Notes: generated by a model not told the origin, from the sequence alone. A stretch of DNA of 14,291 nucleotides from Aurantimonas sp036252795 (GCA_036252795.1 DASYHY010000230.1:1-14291), one strand, 5' to 3'. Positions 5,860-12,203 are shown, numbered from the stretch's first letter. Numbers and translations: made by a program.

Positions 5860-7644
5860 CTACCGCGACGCGCTTTGCCGCTCTGTTTTCTGCCAATGAA
5901 TCTCTTCGATAGCTTTGAACAGCGGCTCAAACGCGGCGAATTGTCTTGGATCTTCGAATGTTTCCACGTGTGCGGCAAACTCAGTTTTGCGTCCGTCCTT
6001 CATTGACCTCCTGACACCATCACCCGGGATCGCAGTCTCGGATATCATGTGTGGCAGGTGGTCTGTCTGGCGGAACATAAACTCGATGGACAGTTCCGAG
6101 TCTCCCCGAAATTGTGAACCTGCGCGATCGCGCATGAAGTCGGGAACAGGAAGGAGCATTGCCCAGCCCTCGACCTCCTGCCCCACCTTTAATCGCCCTT
6201 TGCTGTCGTCCGTCACTGTCTCCAGAAACCTGCCGTTCTTTGTCCCCTCGTTGCCGTTCTTCGAACGGCCAACGGCGTTCCATCGGTTGAACCCCTGATC
6301 GAAGTCGAACAGGCCGATTACCTTTTTGCCAAAGAATGGCGACGTGTTCAGGGTCCGCTGAATGTCAGTGTCGCCTCCCGCAGCGACGATACGGAAGGGG
6401 CAAGGTCGCCCTTGGCGAAGCACCCTCCAGGCGGCTTTGATGATACGCTCGTCCGTCTCCCCCTCGACCAGTACAAAAGTTTTCGCGGAGTCCTCTGAAA
6501 GCAGGTGATCCAGATTGAGCGCCTTTACCACTCGGAGCGGCCCGGGCTCAGGGTACATAGGGTTCTCTTGCTCGACCTCCGGAAACCCAGTGTCCGTGTT
6601 CTTACGAATGATGATGACCTTCGCGCTGGTCTGCTCGTGCACAACAAATGGCGAGTGAGTGGCCACAATCAGCTGGGCATTGTTCTCGGACTCGATAAGG
6701 CGCTGGAAGAACCCGAGGATCTTCCGTTGCCAATCCGGATGAAGGCTGAGTTCGGGTTCATCGATCAGAAGCAGCCCGTTACGACTGTTCTCGTTAGATA
6801 GGACAAAGGCGCCTCGGTGGACAATCTGCTGCTCGCCCGAACTGAGCTTTTCAATCGGCATAACCCGTTCATGCTCCTCGAACTCGATCAGGCCCTGTTC
6901 TCGAAATTCGACACGGCCCAACTGCTTCGACGGGAACATGTAGGCGAACGCCTTCCGGAATGGACGAAGCCGCCGAGCAGAGATCCATTCCGGCGGTGCC
7001 TCTTTCGGATGCTTGAACACCCAGACTGAAAGATCCTCACCGTCCTGTTGGGCGAGGCGAATGAGCATCTGCCGCATCCGGGTTTTCAGATCAGTACCGG
7101 CCCGATCGGAGAGTGGCGGGTTCCTTTGATCGCCATCATCAGGATCCCGCTGTCCCTGCTCCAGATCCAATAGAAATGTAGGCACCGACGCAGCGCTAAC
7201 TCTGCTGCCAGGAGGCAGCTGTACATCGATTGCACGGAAAGTCCTGCTTTCAGGCGCTTGTAAAGCCAATTCCAGGATCAAGGGCGCATTACCTGCCACA
7301 GTATACGCAGGACTGGCGGTCGCCGCTGGAGAAGGCACCGAGGATGTCGCCTGGCTTAGCGGGTAAGTGCTTTCCACCGGCGTTGATCGACTGAAAATCC
7401 TGATCAGCGAAGCCTCCTCGTCTCGTGCCGAAACCTCCAGCAGTACCCGCGCATTGAGGTGGTGTGGTCTTGGGAAGCGAGGTGTACCTAATTCGCTGAG
7501 CGCACGGAGGATCGTGGTCTTACCGCACCCGTTCTCTCCTGCGATAACGATCGTTGGCGAGGCTTTCCCGGTCCCGTCACGGAAGTCTAGGCGGAGGTTT
7601 CCGAGTTGAGGATGGTCATTGAACTCGATCTCTAGCACTCGCAC
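5860..7644 (-). CDS. OLD-like AAA ATPase with C-terminal TOPRIM nuclease domain
   Basis: 594 residues. N-terminal ABC/SMC-type ATPase: Walker A GENGCGKTT (36-44), signature LSSGEQQ (267-273), Walker B LLLIDEPE (291-298) with LSLHPDWQ after it, and H-loop ATHS (328-331). C-terminal TOPRIM: acidic VEGETDE (393-399), then AAGGDTD and GLFDFDQ (444-450). This is the class 1 OLD layout (ATPase plus nickase-like nuclease in one chain, no UvrD-like helicase partner next to it), a family with members in phage exclusion and anti-phage defence. GTG at 7642-7644 is chosen as start because GGAG lies six bases upstream and the fold starts VRVLEIEFND. Base composition is clearly less GC-rich than its neighbours, suggesting separate acquisition as cargo. 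Confidence 0.85.
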   Translation of the reverse strand: MRVLEIEFNDHPQLGNLRLDFRDGTGKASPTIVIAGENGCGKTTILRALSELGTPRFPRPHHLNARVLLEVSARDEEASLIRIFSRSTPVESTYPLSQATSSVPSPAATASPAYTVAGNAPLILELALQAPESRTFRAIDVQLPPGSRVSAASVPTFLLDLEQGQRDPDDGDQRNPPLSDRAGTDLKTRMRQMLIRLAQQDGEDLSVWVFKHPKEAPPEWISARRLRPFRKAFAYMFPSKQLGRVEFREQGLIEFEEHERVMPIEKLSSGEQQIVHRGAFVLSNENSRNGLLLIDEPELSLHPDWQRKILGFFQRLIESENNAQLIVATHSPFVVHEQTSAKVIIIRKNTDTGFPEVEQENPMYPEPGPLRVVKALNLDHLLSEDSAKTFVLVEGETDERIIKAAWRVLRQGRPCPFRIVAAGGDTDIQRTLNTSPFFGKKVIGLFDFDQGFNRWNAVGRSKNGNEGTKNGRFLETVTDDSKGRLKVGQEVEGWAMLLPVPDFMRDRAGSQFRGDSELSIEFMFRQTDHLPHMISETAIPGDGVRRSMKDGRKTEFAAHVETFEDPRQFAAFEPLFKAIEEIHWQKTERQSASR

Positions 7645-7897
7645 TTGATACTCCGAACCTAACCCTTTTGCGCATGACGAGAGGTTGAGGTGCTTGATCC
7701 AAATTTGCAACGTCAAGCGAGTTCTCTGCGGCGATGTCAATCTGCGTCCGGCTCGTCCAGACGCCTACCGACATGCCTTTCGGCGTCATCTGCACACTAA
7801 TCGATCGTGGAGCACCGAATGGGAACTGGAGGATAGCGGCCCGGACGCCAGAACTGCCAATCTGAAGTTGAGCCGCGGTGTGCCCTCTAGCTTTCAC
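7616..7897 (-). CDS. Small hypothetical ORF between methylase and OLD-like genes
   Basis: 93 residues from a GTG at 7895-7897 that overlaps the TGA of the methylase gene by four bases (GTGA). It ends 29 bases inside the start of the OLD-like gene, so it would link the two in one translational chain. The sequence (for example RAAILQFPFGAPRSISVQ and MSVGVWTSRTQIDIAA) looks protein-like but matches nothing I recognise. It could be a small partner of the nuclease, or a chance ORF; without it, 250 bp separate the methylase and nuclease genes. Confidence 0.4.
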   Translation of the reverse strand: MKARGHTAAQLQIGSSGVRAAILQFPFGAPRSISVQMTPKGMSVGVWTSRTQIDIAAENSLDVANLDQAPQPLVMRKRVRFGVSSASARDRVQ

Positions 7898-8706
7898 AAA
7901 GGACCTACGATCAGCTCGCCGAACCCTCCGCGGCTCGATCGCGACACAGAATAGGTCACCGACACGTCCTCGATCGACAGGCCCTCGAGCACGGCGCGAA
8001 CCTCCGGCCGATCGTTGATCGACAGCAGGAACGTCCCCTTCAGCCTACGCAGCCGGTCGACCAGCTCGACGAACTCCCCGACCGCGAAGGTGCCGGGGCC
8101 GTAATCCTCCTCCGAGCCCCAGTAGGGCGGGTCGCAGTAGAACAGCATGCCCGGCCGGTCGTAACGGTCTATGAAGCGCTGCCAAGGCAGCTGCTCGATG
8201 ACGACGCCCGCCAGGCGCTCGTGAATCGCCTCCAGCACCGGCGCCAGCTTCGTGACGTTGAAGCGTGCGGCCTGCGTCGTCGAGACGCCGAAGGTCCGCC
8301 CGCTCACCTTCCCGCCGAAGGCCAGGCGCTGCAGGTAGAGGAAACGCGCTGCGCGCTCGAGGTCCGTCAGGGTCGCCGGATCGGTCGCGATCAGCCGCTC
8401 GAACTCGCGCCGCGAGGCGACCTGGAATCGCAGCATCTCCATGAAGTGGGTGTAGTGCCGTTGCAGGATCCGGAAGAACGTCGCGACGTCGCCGGAGATG
8501 TCGTTGATCGTCTCCGATCGTGGCGCCGAGGCGCGGCGCAGGAAGACGCCGCCCATCCCCACGAACGGCTCGGCGTAGCCGTCGTGCGGGATCGCCTCGA
8601 TCCGCTCGACCAGCCGGCGAGCGAGGTTGCGCTTGCCGCCGAGGTAGCCGGCGGCGGGTCGGGCAGGCTCGACGGGCCGCATGCCCGGTCGATTGTCCTG
8701 GTGCAT
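7894..8706 (-). CDS. D12-class DNA adenine N6-methyltransferase (Dam-like), phage-borne
   Basis: 270 residues. SAM-binding region GYLGGKRNLARRL (20-32) and AEPFVGMGGVFLRR (45-58), then INDISGD (67-73), and the catalytic DPPYW motif (182-186) preceded by MLFYC. This is the Dam/D12 class of adenine methyltransferases; the target sequence cannot be read from the sequence. The ATG at 8704-8706 has GAAGGA seven bases upstream; ATG at 8719-8721 is an alternative. No restriction enzyme lies beside it, so it is an orphan methylase. In Mu-like phages this end carries DNA modification genes (mom in Mu), so a role in protecting the element's DNA, or marking it against the neighbouring nuclease, is inferred. 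Confidence 0.9.
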   Translation of the reverse strand: MHQDNRPGMRPVEPARPAAGYLGGKRNLARRLVERIEAIPHDGYAEPFVGMGGVFLRRASAPRSETINDISGDVATFFRILQRHYTHFMEMLRFQVASRREFERLIATDPATLTDLERAARFLYLQRLAFGGKVSGRTFGVSTTQAARFNVTKLAPVLEAIHERLAGVVIEQLPWQRFIDRYDRPGMLFYCDPPYWGSEEDYGPGTFAVGEFVELVDRLRRLKGTFLLSINDRPEVRAVLEGLSIEDVSVTYSVSRSSRGGFGELIVGPL

Positions 8707-8849
8707 TGAGAAGTCCTTCATGGATCGGTGCCACCTTGAAGCCGCTGCCCTCGGGCAGTGGCGGCGGCGGCGTGATCCTCGGGTGCGTCGTGCGGGTTTG
8801 CGCCCCCAAAGCAGTGACCCGCAGCCGGCTTCGGCCGGCCCCCGTCGCC

Positions 8850-9182
8850 TCACATCTTCGGTGCCTCCTCGATCCAAGCCACCAGGATGTGCGACAGCCC
8901 CAGCATCAGCGTCGCCACGTATTCGTGCCGGCCGTCAACGATGACGAAGCGGTTGCCCTGCCAGTGGCCGCGCGGGCACGGCCAGGGCTGGCGAGATCCG
9001 AGCTGCAGACGCTTCTGGTAGGCGCGATCGACGTCGCCGACGGCCATGCGGTCGCGGCAGGCGAGGATCACGTCGAAGACCGGCACGTAGCCGGTCCGCA
9101 CCACGTGCCCCGCCGGCACCGCTAGGGATCGATCCTCCACAAGGGCCAGTGGTACGGCGTCGACTTTCGGCTCAACAGGCAA
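8850..9182 (-). CDS. Small ParB-like (DGxH motif) phage protein
   Basis: 110 residues from a TTG at 9180-9182, preceded by GGAGG about six bases upstream and overlapping the end of gene D. Residues 79-106 read FVIVDGRHEYVATLMLGL then ILVAWIEE, the layout of the ParB/sulfiredoxin-type motif (IVDGxHRxxAA...G...ipV), with a central PWPCPRGHWQG. Glu replaces the Arg common after His. Small proteins of this kind occur after gene D in Mu-like phages of alphaproteobacteria as far as I recall. Function is unknown; nucleotide binding or nuclease activity would be a guess. The 8722-8849 gap before the methylase holds no gene I can support. Confidence 0.62.
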   Translation of the reverse strand: MPVEPKVDAVPLALVEDRSLAVPAGHVVRTGYVPVFDVILACRDRMAVGDVDRAYQKRLQLGSRQPWPCPRGHWQGNRFVIVDGRHEYVATLMLGLSHILVAWIEEAPKM

Positions 9183-10188
9183 GTTCTGCCTCCACCGTCG
9201 TGATCCAGCCGCGGTCGGGTCCCGCGTCGTGATAGACGGCGCGGGCCTCCCAGTTGACCCCGTCGATGTCAGGCCCGAAGCCGTCGGGGCGCACCGGCGC
9301 GCCGGCCACGGCTTCCGGGTTTCCAGCCATCTCGAAATACGCAGTCGCCGTCTCCGCCTCGAGGCGCTGCGCGGCGGCGCCGGCGATCGCCTCAGCAAAG
9401 TCCCGCGACGGAGACAGATGCGGCAGGGCCAGTCGGGCGAAGCCCCGGCCGAGCGACTTGAGCGCCTCCACAGGCCGGCCGGTGCCGCTGTCGAACCAGC
9501 CGGCAGAGACCTCCGAGAAGCCGTAACGCGGCTCGATGTCGACTTGAAAGGCGTAGTTCGGATCGAAGGGTATGACGACGCTTGGCAACGGCGCACCCGA
9601 CGGAGACCGGAAGGAGCCGTTTCGCCGCACCGTCAGCTTGCCGGCCTGCAGCTTCACGATCGCGCCCAGATCGTCGGCGATGTCCGAGGCCATGCCGATC
9701 GCTGACTGCTTCCAGCGCAGGAGATAGCCGCCGGCGAGAGGGATCCTGGCGATCTCCTCGTCGATCGCTGCCGGCAGACCTTGGCGCTCGGCGAGCGTCG
9801 TCAGCACATCGCCATAGGTTTTGTGCCCGGTCTCCTCGTCGAAGTGCTCGCTGTCGACCCGCTTCCAGCCGTCCGTCATGTCGGCCGCCCGGCAGATCAG
9901 GACCATCTCCTGGCCGCGCTCCGGATCACCGGCATATTGCGTCCGCTCGTATCGGAAAGAGCCCAGCATCAGCGCCTCGTTCCGCGTCCAGCCGAGCTTT
10001 GCCCTGAACTCCGTCCCGGACGCCGGCGGCATCAGATACGGCTTGCGCCGCCGGAACATGATCGCCAGCTCGTCGATCTCGCCGATCGCCAGATCCGTTA
10101 CGCGGATGCCGACGAATTCGTCTGCAAACCGCTCTGCCAGATTGCGGCCGTCCGGACCGGTCACCTCGATGTAGGGGGTCCTCAACAT
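9172..10188 (-). CDS. D: Tail protein D (P2 gpD-like, late control / baseplate hub)
   Basis: 338 residues. The N-terminal block YIEVTGPDGRNLAERF, then RVTDLAIGEIDELAI, the central MVLICRAADMTDGWK with KTYGDVLTTLAERQGLPA, and the later GYLLRWKQSAIGMASDIADD match the P2 gpD family, a trimeric hub protein related to T4 gp27 and Mu gp44 that carries the spike. It follows X and U with only two bases between stop and start, as in P2 and in Mu-like phages that use P2-type tail genes. The frame is intact, but with no spike, sheath or baseplate genes in the element it cannot build a tail alone. Confidence 0.88.
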   Translation of the reverse strand: MLRTPYIEVTGPDGRNLAERFADEFVGIRVTDLAIGEIDELAIMFRRRKPYLMPPASGTEFRAKLGWTRNEALMLGSFRYERTQYAGDPERGQEMVLICRAADMTDGWKRVDSEHFDEETGHKTYGDVLTTLAERQGLPAAIDEEIARIPLAGGYLLRWKQSAIGMASDIADDLGAIVKLQAGKLTVRRNGSFRSPSGAPLPSVVIPFDPNYAFQVDIEPRYGFSEVSAGWFDSGTGRPVEALKSLGRGFARLALPHLSPSRDFAEAIAGAAAQRLEAETATAYFEMAGNPEAVAGAPVRPDGFGPDIDGVNWEARAVYHDAGPDRGWITTVEAELAC

Positions 10189-10190
10189 CG

Positions 10191-10406
10191 TCAGTCCCAG
10201 GGCCGGACAGTGGTCGCCGCTGTGGTCTCGACCGTCTGCGGCAGTACGAGTTCGGTACCGGCCGGGATGACTGCGCCGCCGGCGGCGAGGCCCGGATTGG
10301 CTTCGAGCAGGTCCTCGACGGTTCCGTCCGTCTCTCGCCCGTAGATAGCCCGAGCTAGCCGGTCGAGGCGCACCGGCTCAGACACTGTGTATCGCTCTCC
10401 GGTCAT
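10191..10406 (-). CDS. X: Tail protein X (P2 gpX-like, LysM-type)
   Basis: 71 residues: YTVSEPVRLDRLARAIYG, then VEDLLEANPGLA and IPAGTELVLP. This is the short LysM-like fold of P2 gpX, usually 65-75 residues, which lies between U and D and acts in tail completion. The ATG overlaps the stop of U (ATGA), so translation is coupled. The C-terminus ends PQTVETTAATTVRPWD, a little longer than P2 X. Confidence 0.88.
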   Translation of the reverse strand: MTGERYTVSEPVRLDRLARAIYGRETDGTVEDLLEANPGLAAGGAVIPAGTELVLPQTVETTAATTVRPWD

Positions 10407-10810
10407 CGTCCCTCTCCCACATGGACGAGATCGATCTCCACCTCAACGATACGGCCGACGCCGTCGAAGGGGTGGAGCTTGCTCTCGTCGTAGAAGAGGG
10501 TGCGGATCACCACCGCCCCACTCAGAGTCGCCGCGAAATTCGAACCCAGACGAATGTAGTTCACCACGTCCTGCGCCTGGTGATGGCGGATCAGCCAGCC
10601 AAGCGCGTCGAGCCCACCGAACACGTGTGGCGCCGTGCGCGCCTCGATCTGGGTCCTCTTCTCGCCCCGCCCGGTCAGCTGGTAGTCCATCCCTTTCCAG
10701 GTCGGCGCACCGGTCACCCGGGACTCGCTCTCGACGGCGATCCGCTGCGGGTTGAGCCCGATCACGCGCAGCTGCGCCCGGCCGATCGAGGCGACTGTCT
10801 GGAGCGCCAT
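10403..10810 (-). CDS. U: Tail protein U (P2 gpU-like tail terminator)
   Basis: 135 residues: ATG at 10808-10810, then MALQTVASIGRAQLRVI, GMDYQLTGRGEKRTQIEART, DALGWLIRHHQAQDVVNYIR and a C-terminal KLHPFDGVGRIVEVEIDL. These fit P2 gpU, which caps the tail tube of contractile tails. U-X-D is the normal P2-type order, expected directly after the tape-measure gene. Upstream lies a scrap of that gene and then the repressor, so the rest of the tail operon has been lost. Confidence 0.85.
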   Translation of the reverse strand: MALQTVASIGRAQLRVIGLNPQRIAVESESRVTGAPTWKGMDYQLTGRGEKRTQIEARTAPHVFGGLDALGWLIRHHQAQDVVNYIRLGSNFAATLSGAVVIRTLFYDESKLHPFDGVGRIVEVEIDLVHVGEGR

Positions 10811-10814
10811 CGAC

Positions 10815-10970
10815 TCAGCTCACCGGCACGGCGGTGTCGTGCATGGCACGCGCCTCCGCGGCCCGGATCTCCCGGCGCTGGGAGCGAGCTGCCCGCGCCG
10901 CCATGATCTGCGGATCGACCCCATGGAAATGTTGGACGAGCTGCGGAGACGGGGCGGACGGTGCGCGGCC
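10815..10970 (-). pseudogene. Probable 3' remnant of a tail tape-measure gene
   Basis: A reading frame ending at 10815, five bases before U, gives QLVQHFHGVDPQIMAARAAR followed by SQRREIRAAEARAMHD. The basic helix ending in ARA-x-HD, five bases before U, recalls the C-terminus of tape-measure (gpT-like) proteins. The frame runs on toward 11165, but bases beyond about 10970 belong to the repressor control region, so the upstream end given here is an estimate of the deletion junction. Low sequence complexity makes this tentative. Confidence 0.35.
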
Positions 10971-10986
10971 AAGACAAATCTGTCTT
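10971..10986. promoter_or_regulatory. 16-bp palindrome upstream of the repressor
   Basis: AAGACA-AATC-TGTCTT, perfect 6-bp arms, about 50 bp before the repressor ATG and touching the first TTCCGACCTT repeat. Candidate binding site for the repressor or another regulator. Confidence 0.4.
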
Positions 10987-11113
10987 CCGACCTTGGGGCG
11001 CCGTCGCCGGTGTGTCCGAAGCGTGAAAGAGTAAATATGACAGGTAGTTATCTCGAATATCCGACGCAGGATGAAGGTCGGAACACGCTTCCGACCTTCC
11101 TCTCCGACCTTGG
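10985..11113. promoter_or_regulatory. Cluster of four TTCCGACCTT repeats; candidate operators
   Basis: Copies: TTCCGACCTTGG at 10985-10996 (plus), AAGGTCGGAA at 11074-11083 (inverse), TTCCGACCTT at 11089-11098 (plus) and CTCCGACCTTGG at 11102-11113 (plus). The second and third form a perfect 10-bp inverted repeat with a 5-bp spacer. They cluster around and just inside the start of the repressor gene, as operators of an autoregulated phage repressor would. The inverted pair could equally form an mRNA hairpin near the start of the coding region. Confidence 0.55.
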
Positions 11114-11993
11114 TCGCCGAATGCAGGCAAGCTGCACCCTCTTGGGATTGGACGAATCTGTCCACGCTACCGGCAAATCCGAGAAGCAGCTGAAGCGGTA
11201 CTTCATCGGGGCTTCTGAGCCCCCGGTCGGAGTGCTAGTGAGACTCGCGGAAGCAGCGGGCATCACGATGGCCTGGCTCGCTTCGGGTACTATCGAGACG
11301 TCGGCGGATGCGCGGGCGGCGCTTGTATCCCTCGAGGCCGAGCTTCGTGATTTGACGAAAGCGCCGGTGGACGATCCCGACCTCGGCGAGCGGATCGCGA
11401 TCGTTGAGCAGCAAATTCAGCTGACATCACGGCATCTCGAGCTGCTCGAGAACCTCAGTGCTGGAGATGGTGAGGCAGCCGTTGCTTCGCAGCCTGTTGA
11501 AGGCGAGAACCCGCTACCGCACGGCGATGTCCAACCCATCGCCGCCTTCAATCTCGATGCGCTGCGCGCAGCCATGCCGCTCGATATGCCGGTGTATGGC
11601 ACCGCCGCAGGGTCTCTTGCTCTGCACCACGAAGGGGCGTTCGAACTGGAGTCGCGGGTTGTCGAGTATGTTCGCCGCCCGCCGGCCCTTACCAACATTC
11701 CCGAGGCCTACGGCTTCTATGTCGCCGGGGGTTCGATGATTCCGCAGCACAGGCCCGGTGACCTCCGCTTTGCACATCCGGGGCTCACGCCCCGCCGCGG
11801 CGATACGGTGGTCGTTCAGGCGCGCTACGCTGAGTCACTGGGGGTCGAAGCGTTCATTGCCCACTTCCAGCGCCGCAATGACGAGTATGTCTTCGTCTCG
11901 AAGCTCAATCCCGAGACCGAGATCCGCTTCGAGGCCCGCTATGTCGTCGCCATCCATCGGGTCCTCGACCTCAACGAGCTTTTCGGCATATGA
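11037..11993 (+). CDS. Mu-like phage repressor, XRE HTH plus S24/LexA-type domain
   Basis: 318 residues from ATG 11037-11039 (GAAAGAG upstream). Residues 22-85 form an XRE-type DNA-binding domain (SDLGRRMQ, SEKQLKRYFIGASEPP, AEAAGITMAWLASG); 95-145 is a charged linker with likely coiled coil; 183-318 is an S24 domain with Ala-Gly cleavage-type site GTAAGS (A191-G192), nucleophile region GGSMIPQHRPGD (Ser233), and a C-terminal VVAIHRVLDLNELFG. The catalytic Lys expected in the segment aligned to LexA VKRL is Ala275 here (EAFIAHF), and Gly replaces Asp before Ser. The gene points toward the element end, as Mu c does. It should maintain repression and immunity to related phages. An upstream extension of the frame lacks domain similarity. 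Confidence 0.85.
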   Translation: MTGSYLEYPTQDEGRNTLPTFLSDLGRRMQASCTLLGLDESVHATGKSEKQLKRYFIGASEPPVGVLVRLAEAAGITMAWLASGTIETSADARAALVSLEAELRDLTKAPVDDPDLGERIAIVEQQIQLTSRHLELLENLSAGDGEAAVASQPVEGENPLPHGDVQPIAAFNLDALRAAMPLDMPVYGTAAGSLALHHEGAFELESRVVEYVRRPPALTNIPEAYGFYVAGGSMIPQHRPGDLRFAHPGLTPRRGDTVVVQARYAESLGVEAFIAHFQRRNDEYVFVSKLNPETEIRFEARYVVAIHRVLDLNELFGI

Positions 11994-12017
11994 CCTGGCT
12001 GTGCCGACGACTTTTCT

Positions 12018-12086
12018 CCGCCATTCGTTCTTGCGCGTGCAGCGCTCGTCGAGGCACTTCTCCGCCATTTGTTCTTGCGCCTACTG
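12018..12086 (-). repeat. Two subterminal transposase-site copies at the repressor end
   Basis: CCGCCATTCGTTCTTGCGCG at 12018-12037 and CCGCCATTTGTTCTTGCGCC at 12062-12081, 44 bp apart, share CCGCCAT...CTTGCGC with the terminal repeat at 12179-12203. Same orientation as the terminal copy. They lie between the repressor stop and the element end; together with the terminal copy they match the three-site layout of the Mu left end. Confidence 0.72.
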
Positions 12087-12130
12087 TGCTCCCGATCAGC
12101 CGCTCGAGGCCGTCTCAAACCCCTGCCGTT

Positions 12131-12180
12131 CCGGGCTTACCCCGCTTGCTCCCGCTTGCTCCCGCCTAATCCCGTTTACC
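12131..12180. repeat. Five tandem 10-bp units between transposase sites
   Basis: CCGGGCTTAC, CCCGCTTGCT, CCCGCTTGCT, CCCGCCTAAT, CCCGTTTACC follow one another exactly. The 10-bp period puts each unit on about the same face of DNA. The array fills the spacer between the terminal and second transposase site, the place where HU bends DNA in the Mu left end. The gap 11994-12203 holds no gene, only these end sequences. Confidence 0.6.
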
Positions 12181-12203
12181 GCCATGTGAACTTGCGCGTT
12201 ACA
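12179..12203 (-). repeat. Terminal inverted repeat, repressor end
   Basis: Read inward on the minus strand: TGTAACGCGCAAGTTC then ACATGGCGG. It matches the 5265-5289 repeat at 20 of 25 positions, with identical TGTA and CGCGCAA and ATGGCGG blocks. It is directly followed by the second CATAG. Confidence 0.88.

Larger units (their letters stand above)
5265..12203. mobile_element. Mu-like transposable element/prophage remnant inserted in the portal gene
   Basis: A 6,939-bp insertion bounded by TGTA...TACA ends, 25-bp terminal inverted repeats matching at 20 positions, extra internal copies of the end motif (two in total at the 5265 end, three at the 12203 end), and a CATAG duplication. By Mu convention the repressor-side end is 12203. 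Content from there: repressor, tape-measure scrap, tail genes U, X, D, ParB-like protein, adenine methylase, small ORF, OLD-like nuclease, small end gene. No transposase A, B protein, ner, Mor, lysis, portal, protease, capsid, sheath, tube or baseplate genes are present, against about 35-40 kb for complete Mu-like phages. It is thus internally deleted or a non-autonomous mini-Mu-like element. Confidence 0.9.

Noticed and set aside
5797..6006. 69-codon plus-strand ORF
   Set aside because: Lies almost wholly antisense to the conserved end of the OLD-like gene and has no family likeness.
5860..7644. Gabija (GajA/GajB) system
   Set aside because: The ATPase-TOPRIM protein resembles GajA in layout, but no UvrD-like helicase gene lies beside it; a single-gene class 1 OLD assignment fits better.
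8045..8809. 254-codon minus-strand ORF overlapping the methylase
   Set aside because: It is a frame shift of the real methylase frame, which holds the DPPYW motif; the alternative is Arg-rich without motifs.
12131..12180. CRISPR-like array
   Set aside because: Units are 10 bp and contiguous without spacers, so this is a short tandem repeat, not CRISPR. No other CRISPR-like pattern and no tRNA or rRNA was seen in the window.
5265..12203. Integrative prophage with att sites and integrase
   Set aside because: No integrase and no long attachment core; a 5-bp duplication with multi-copy inverted ends indicates transposition instead.
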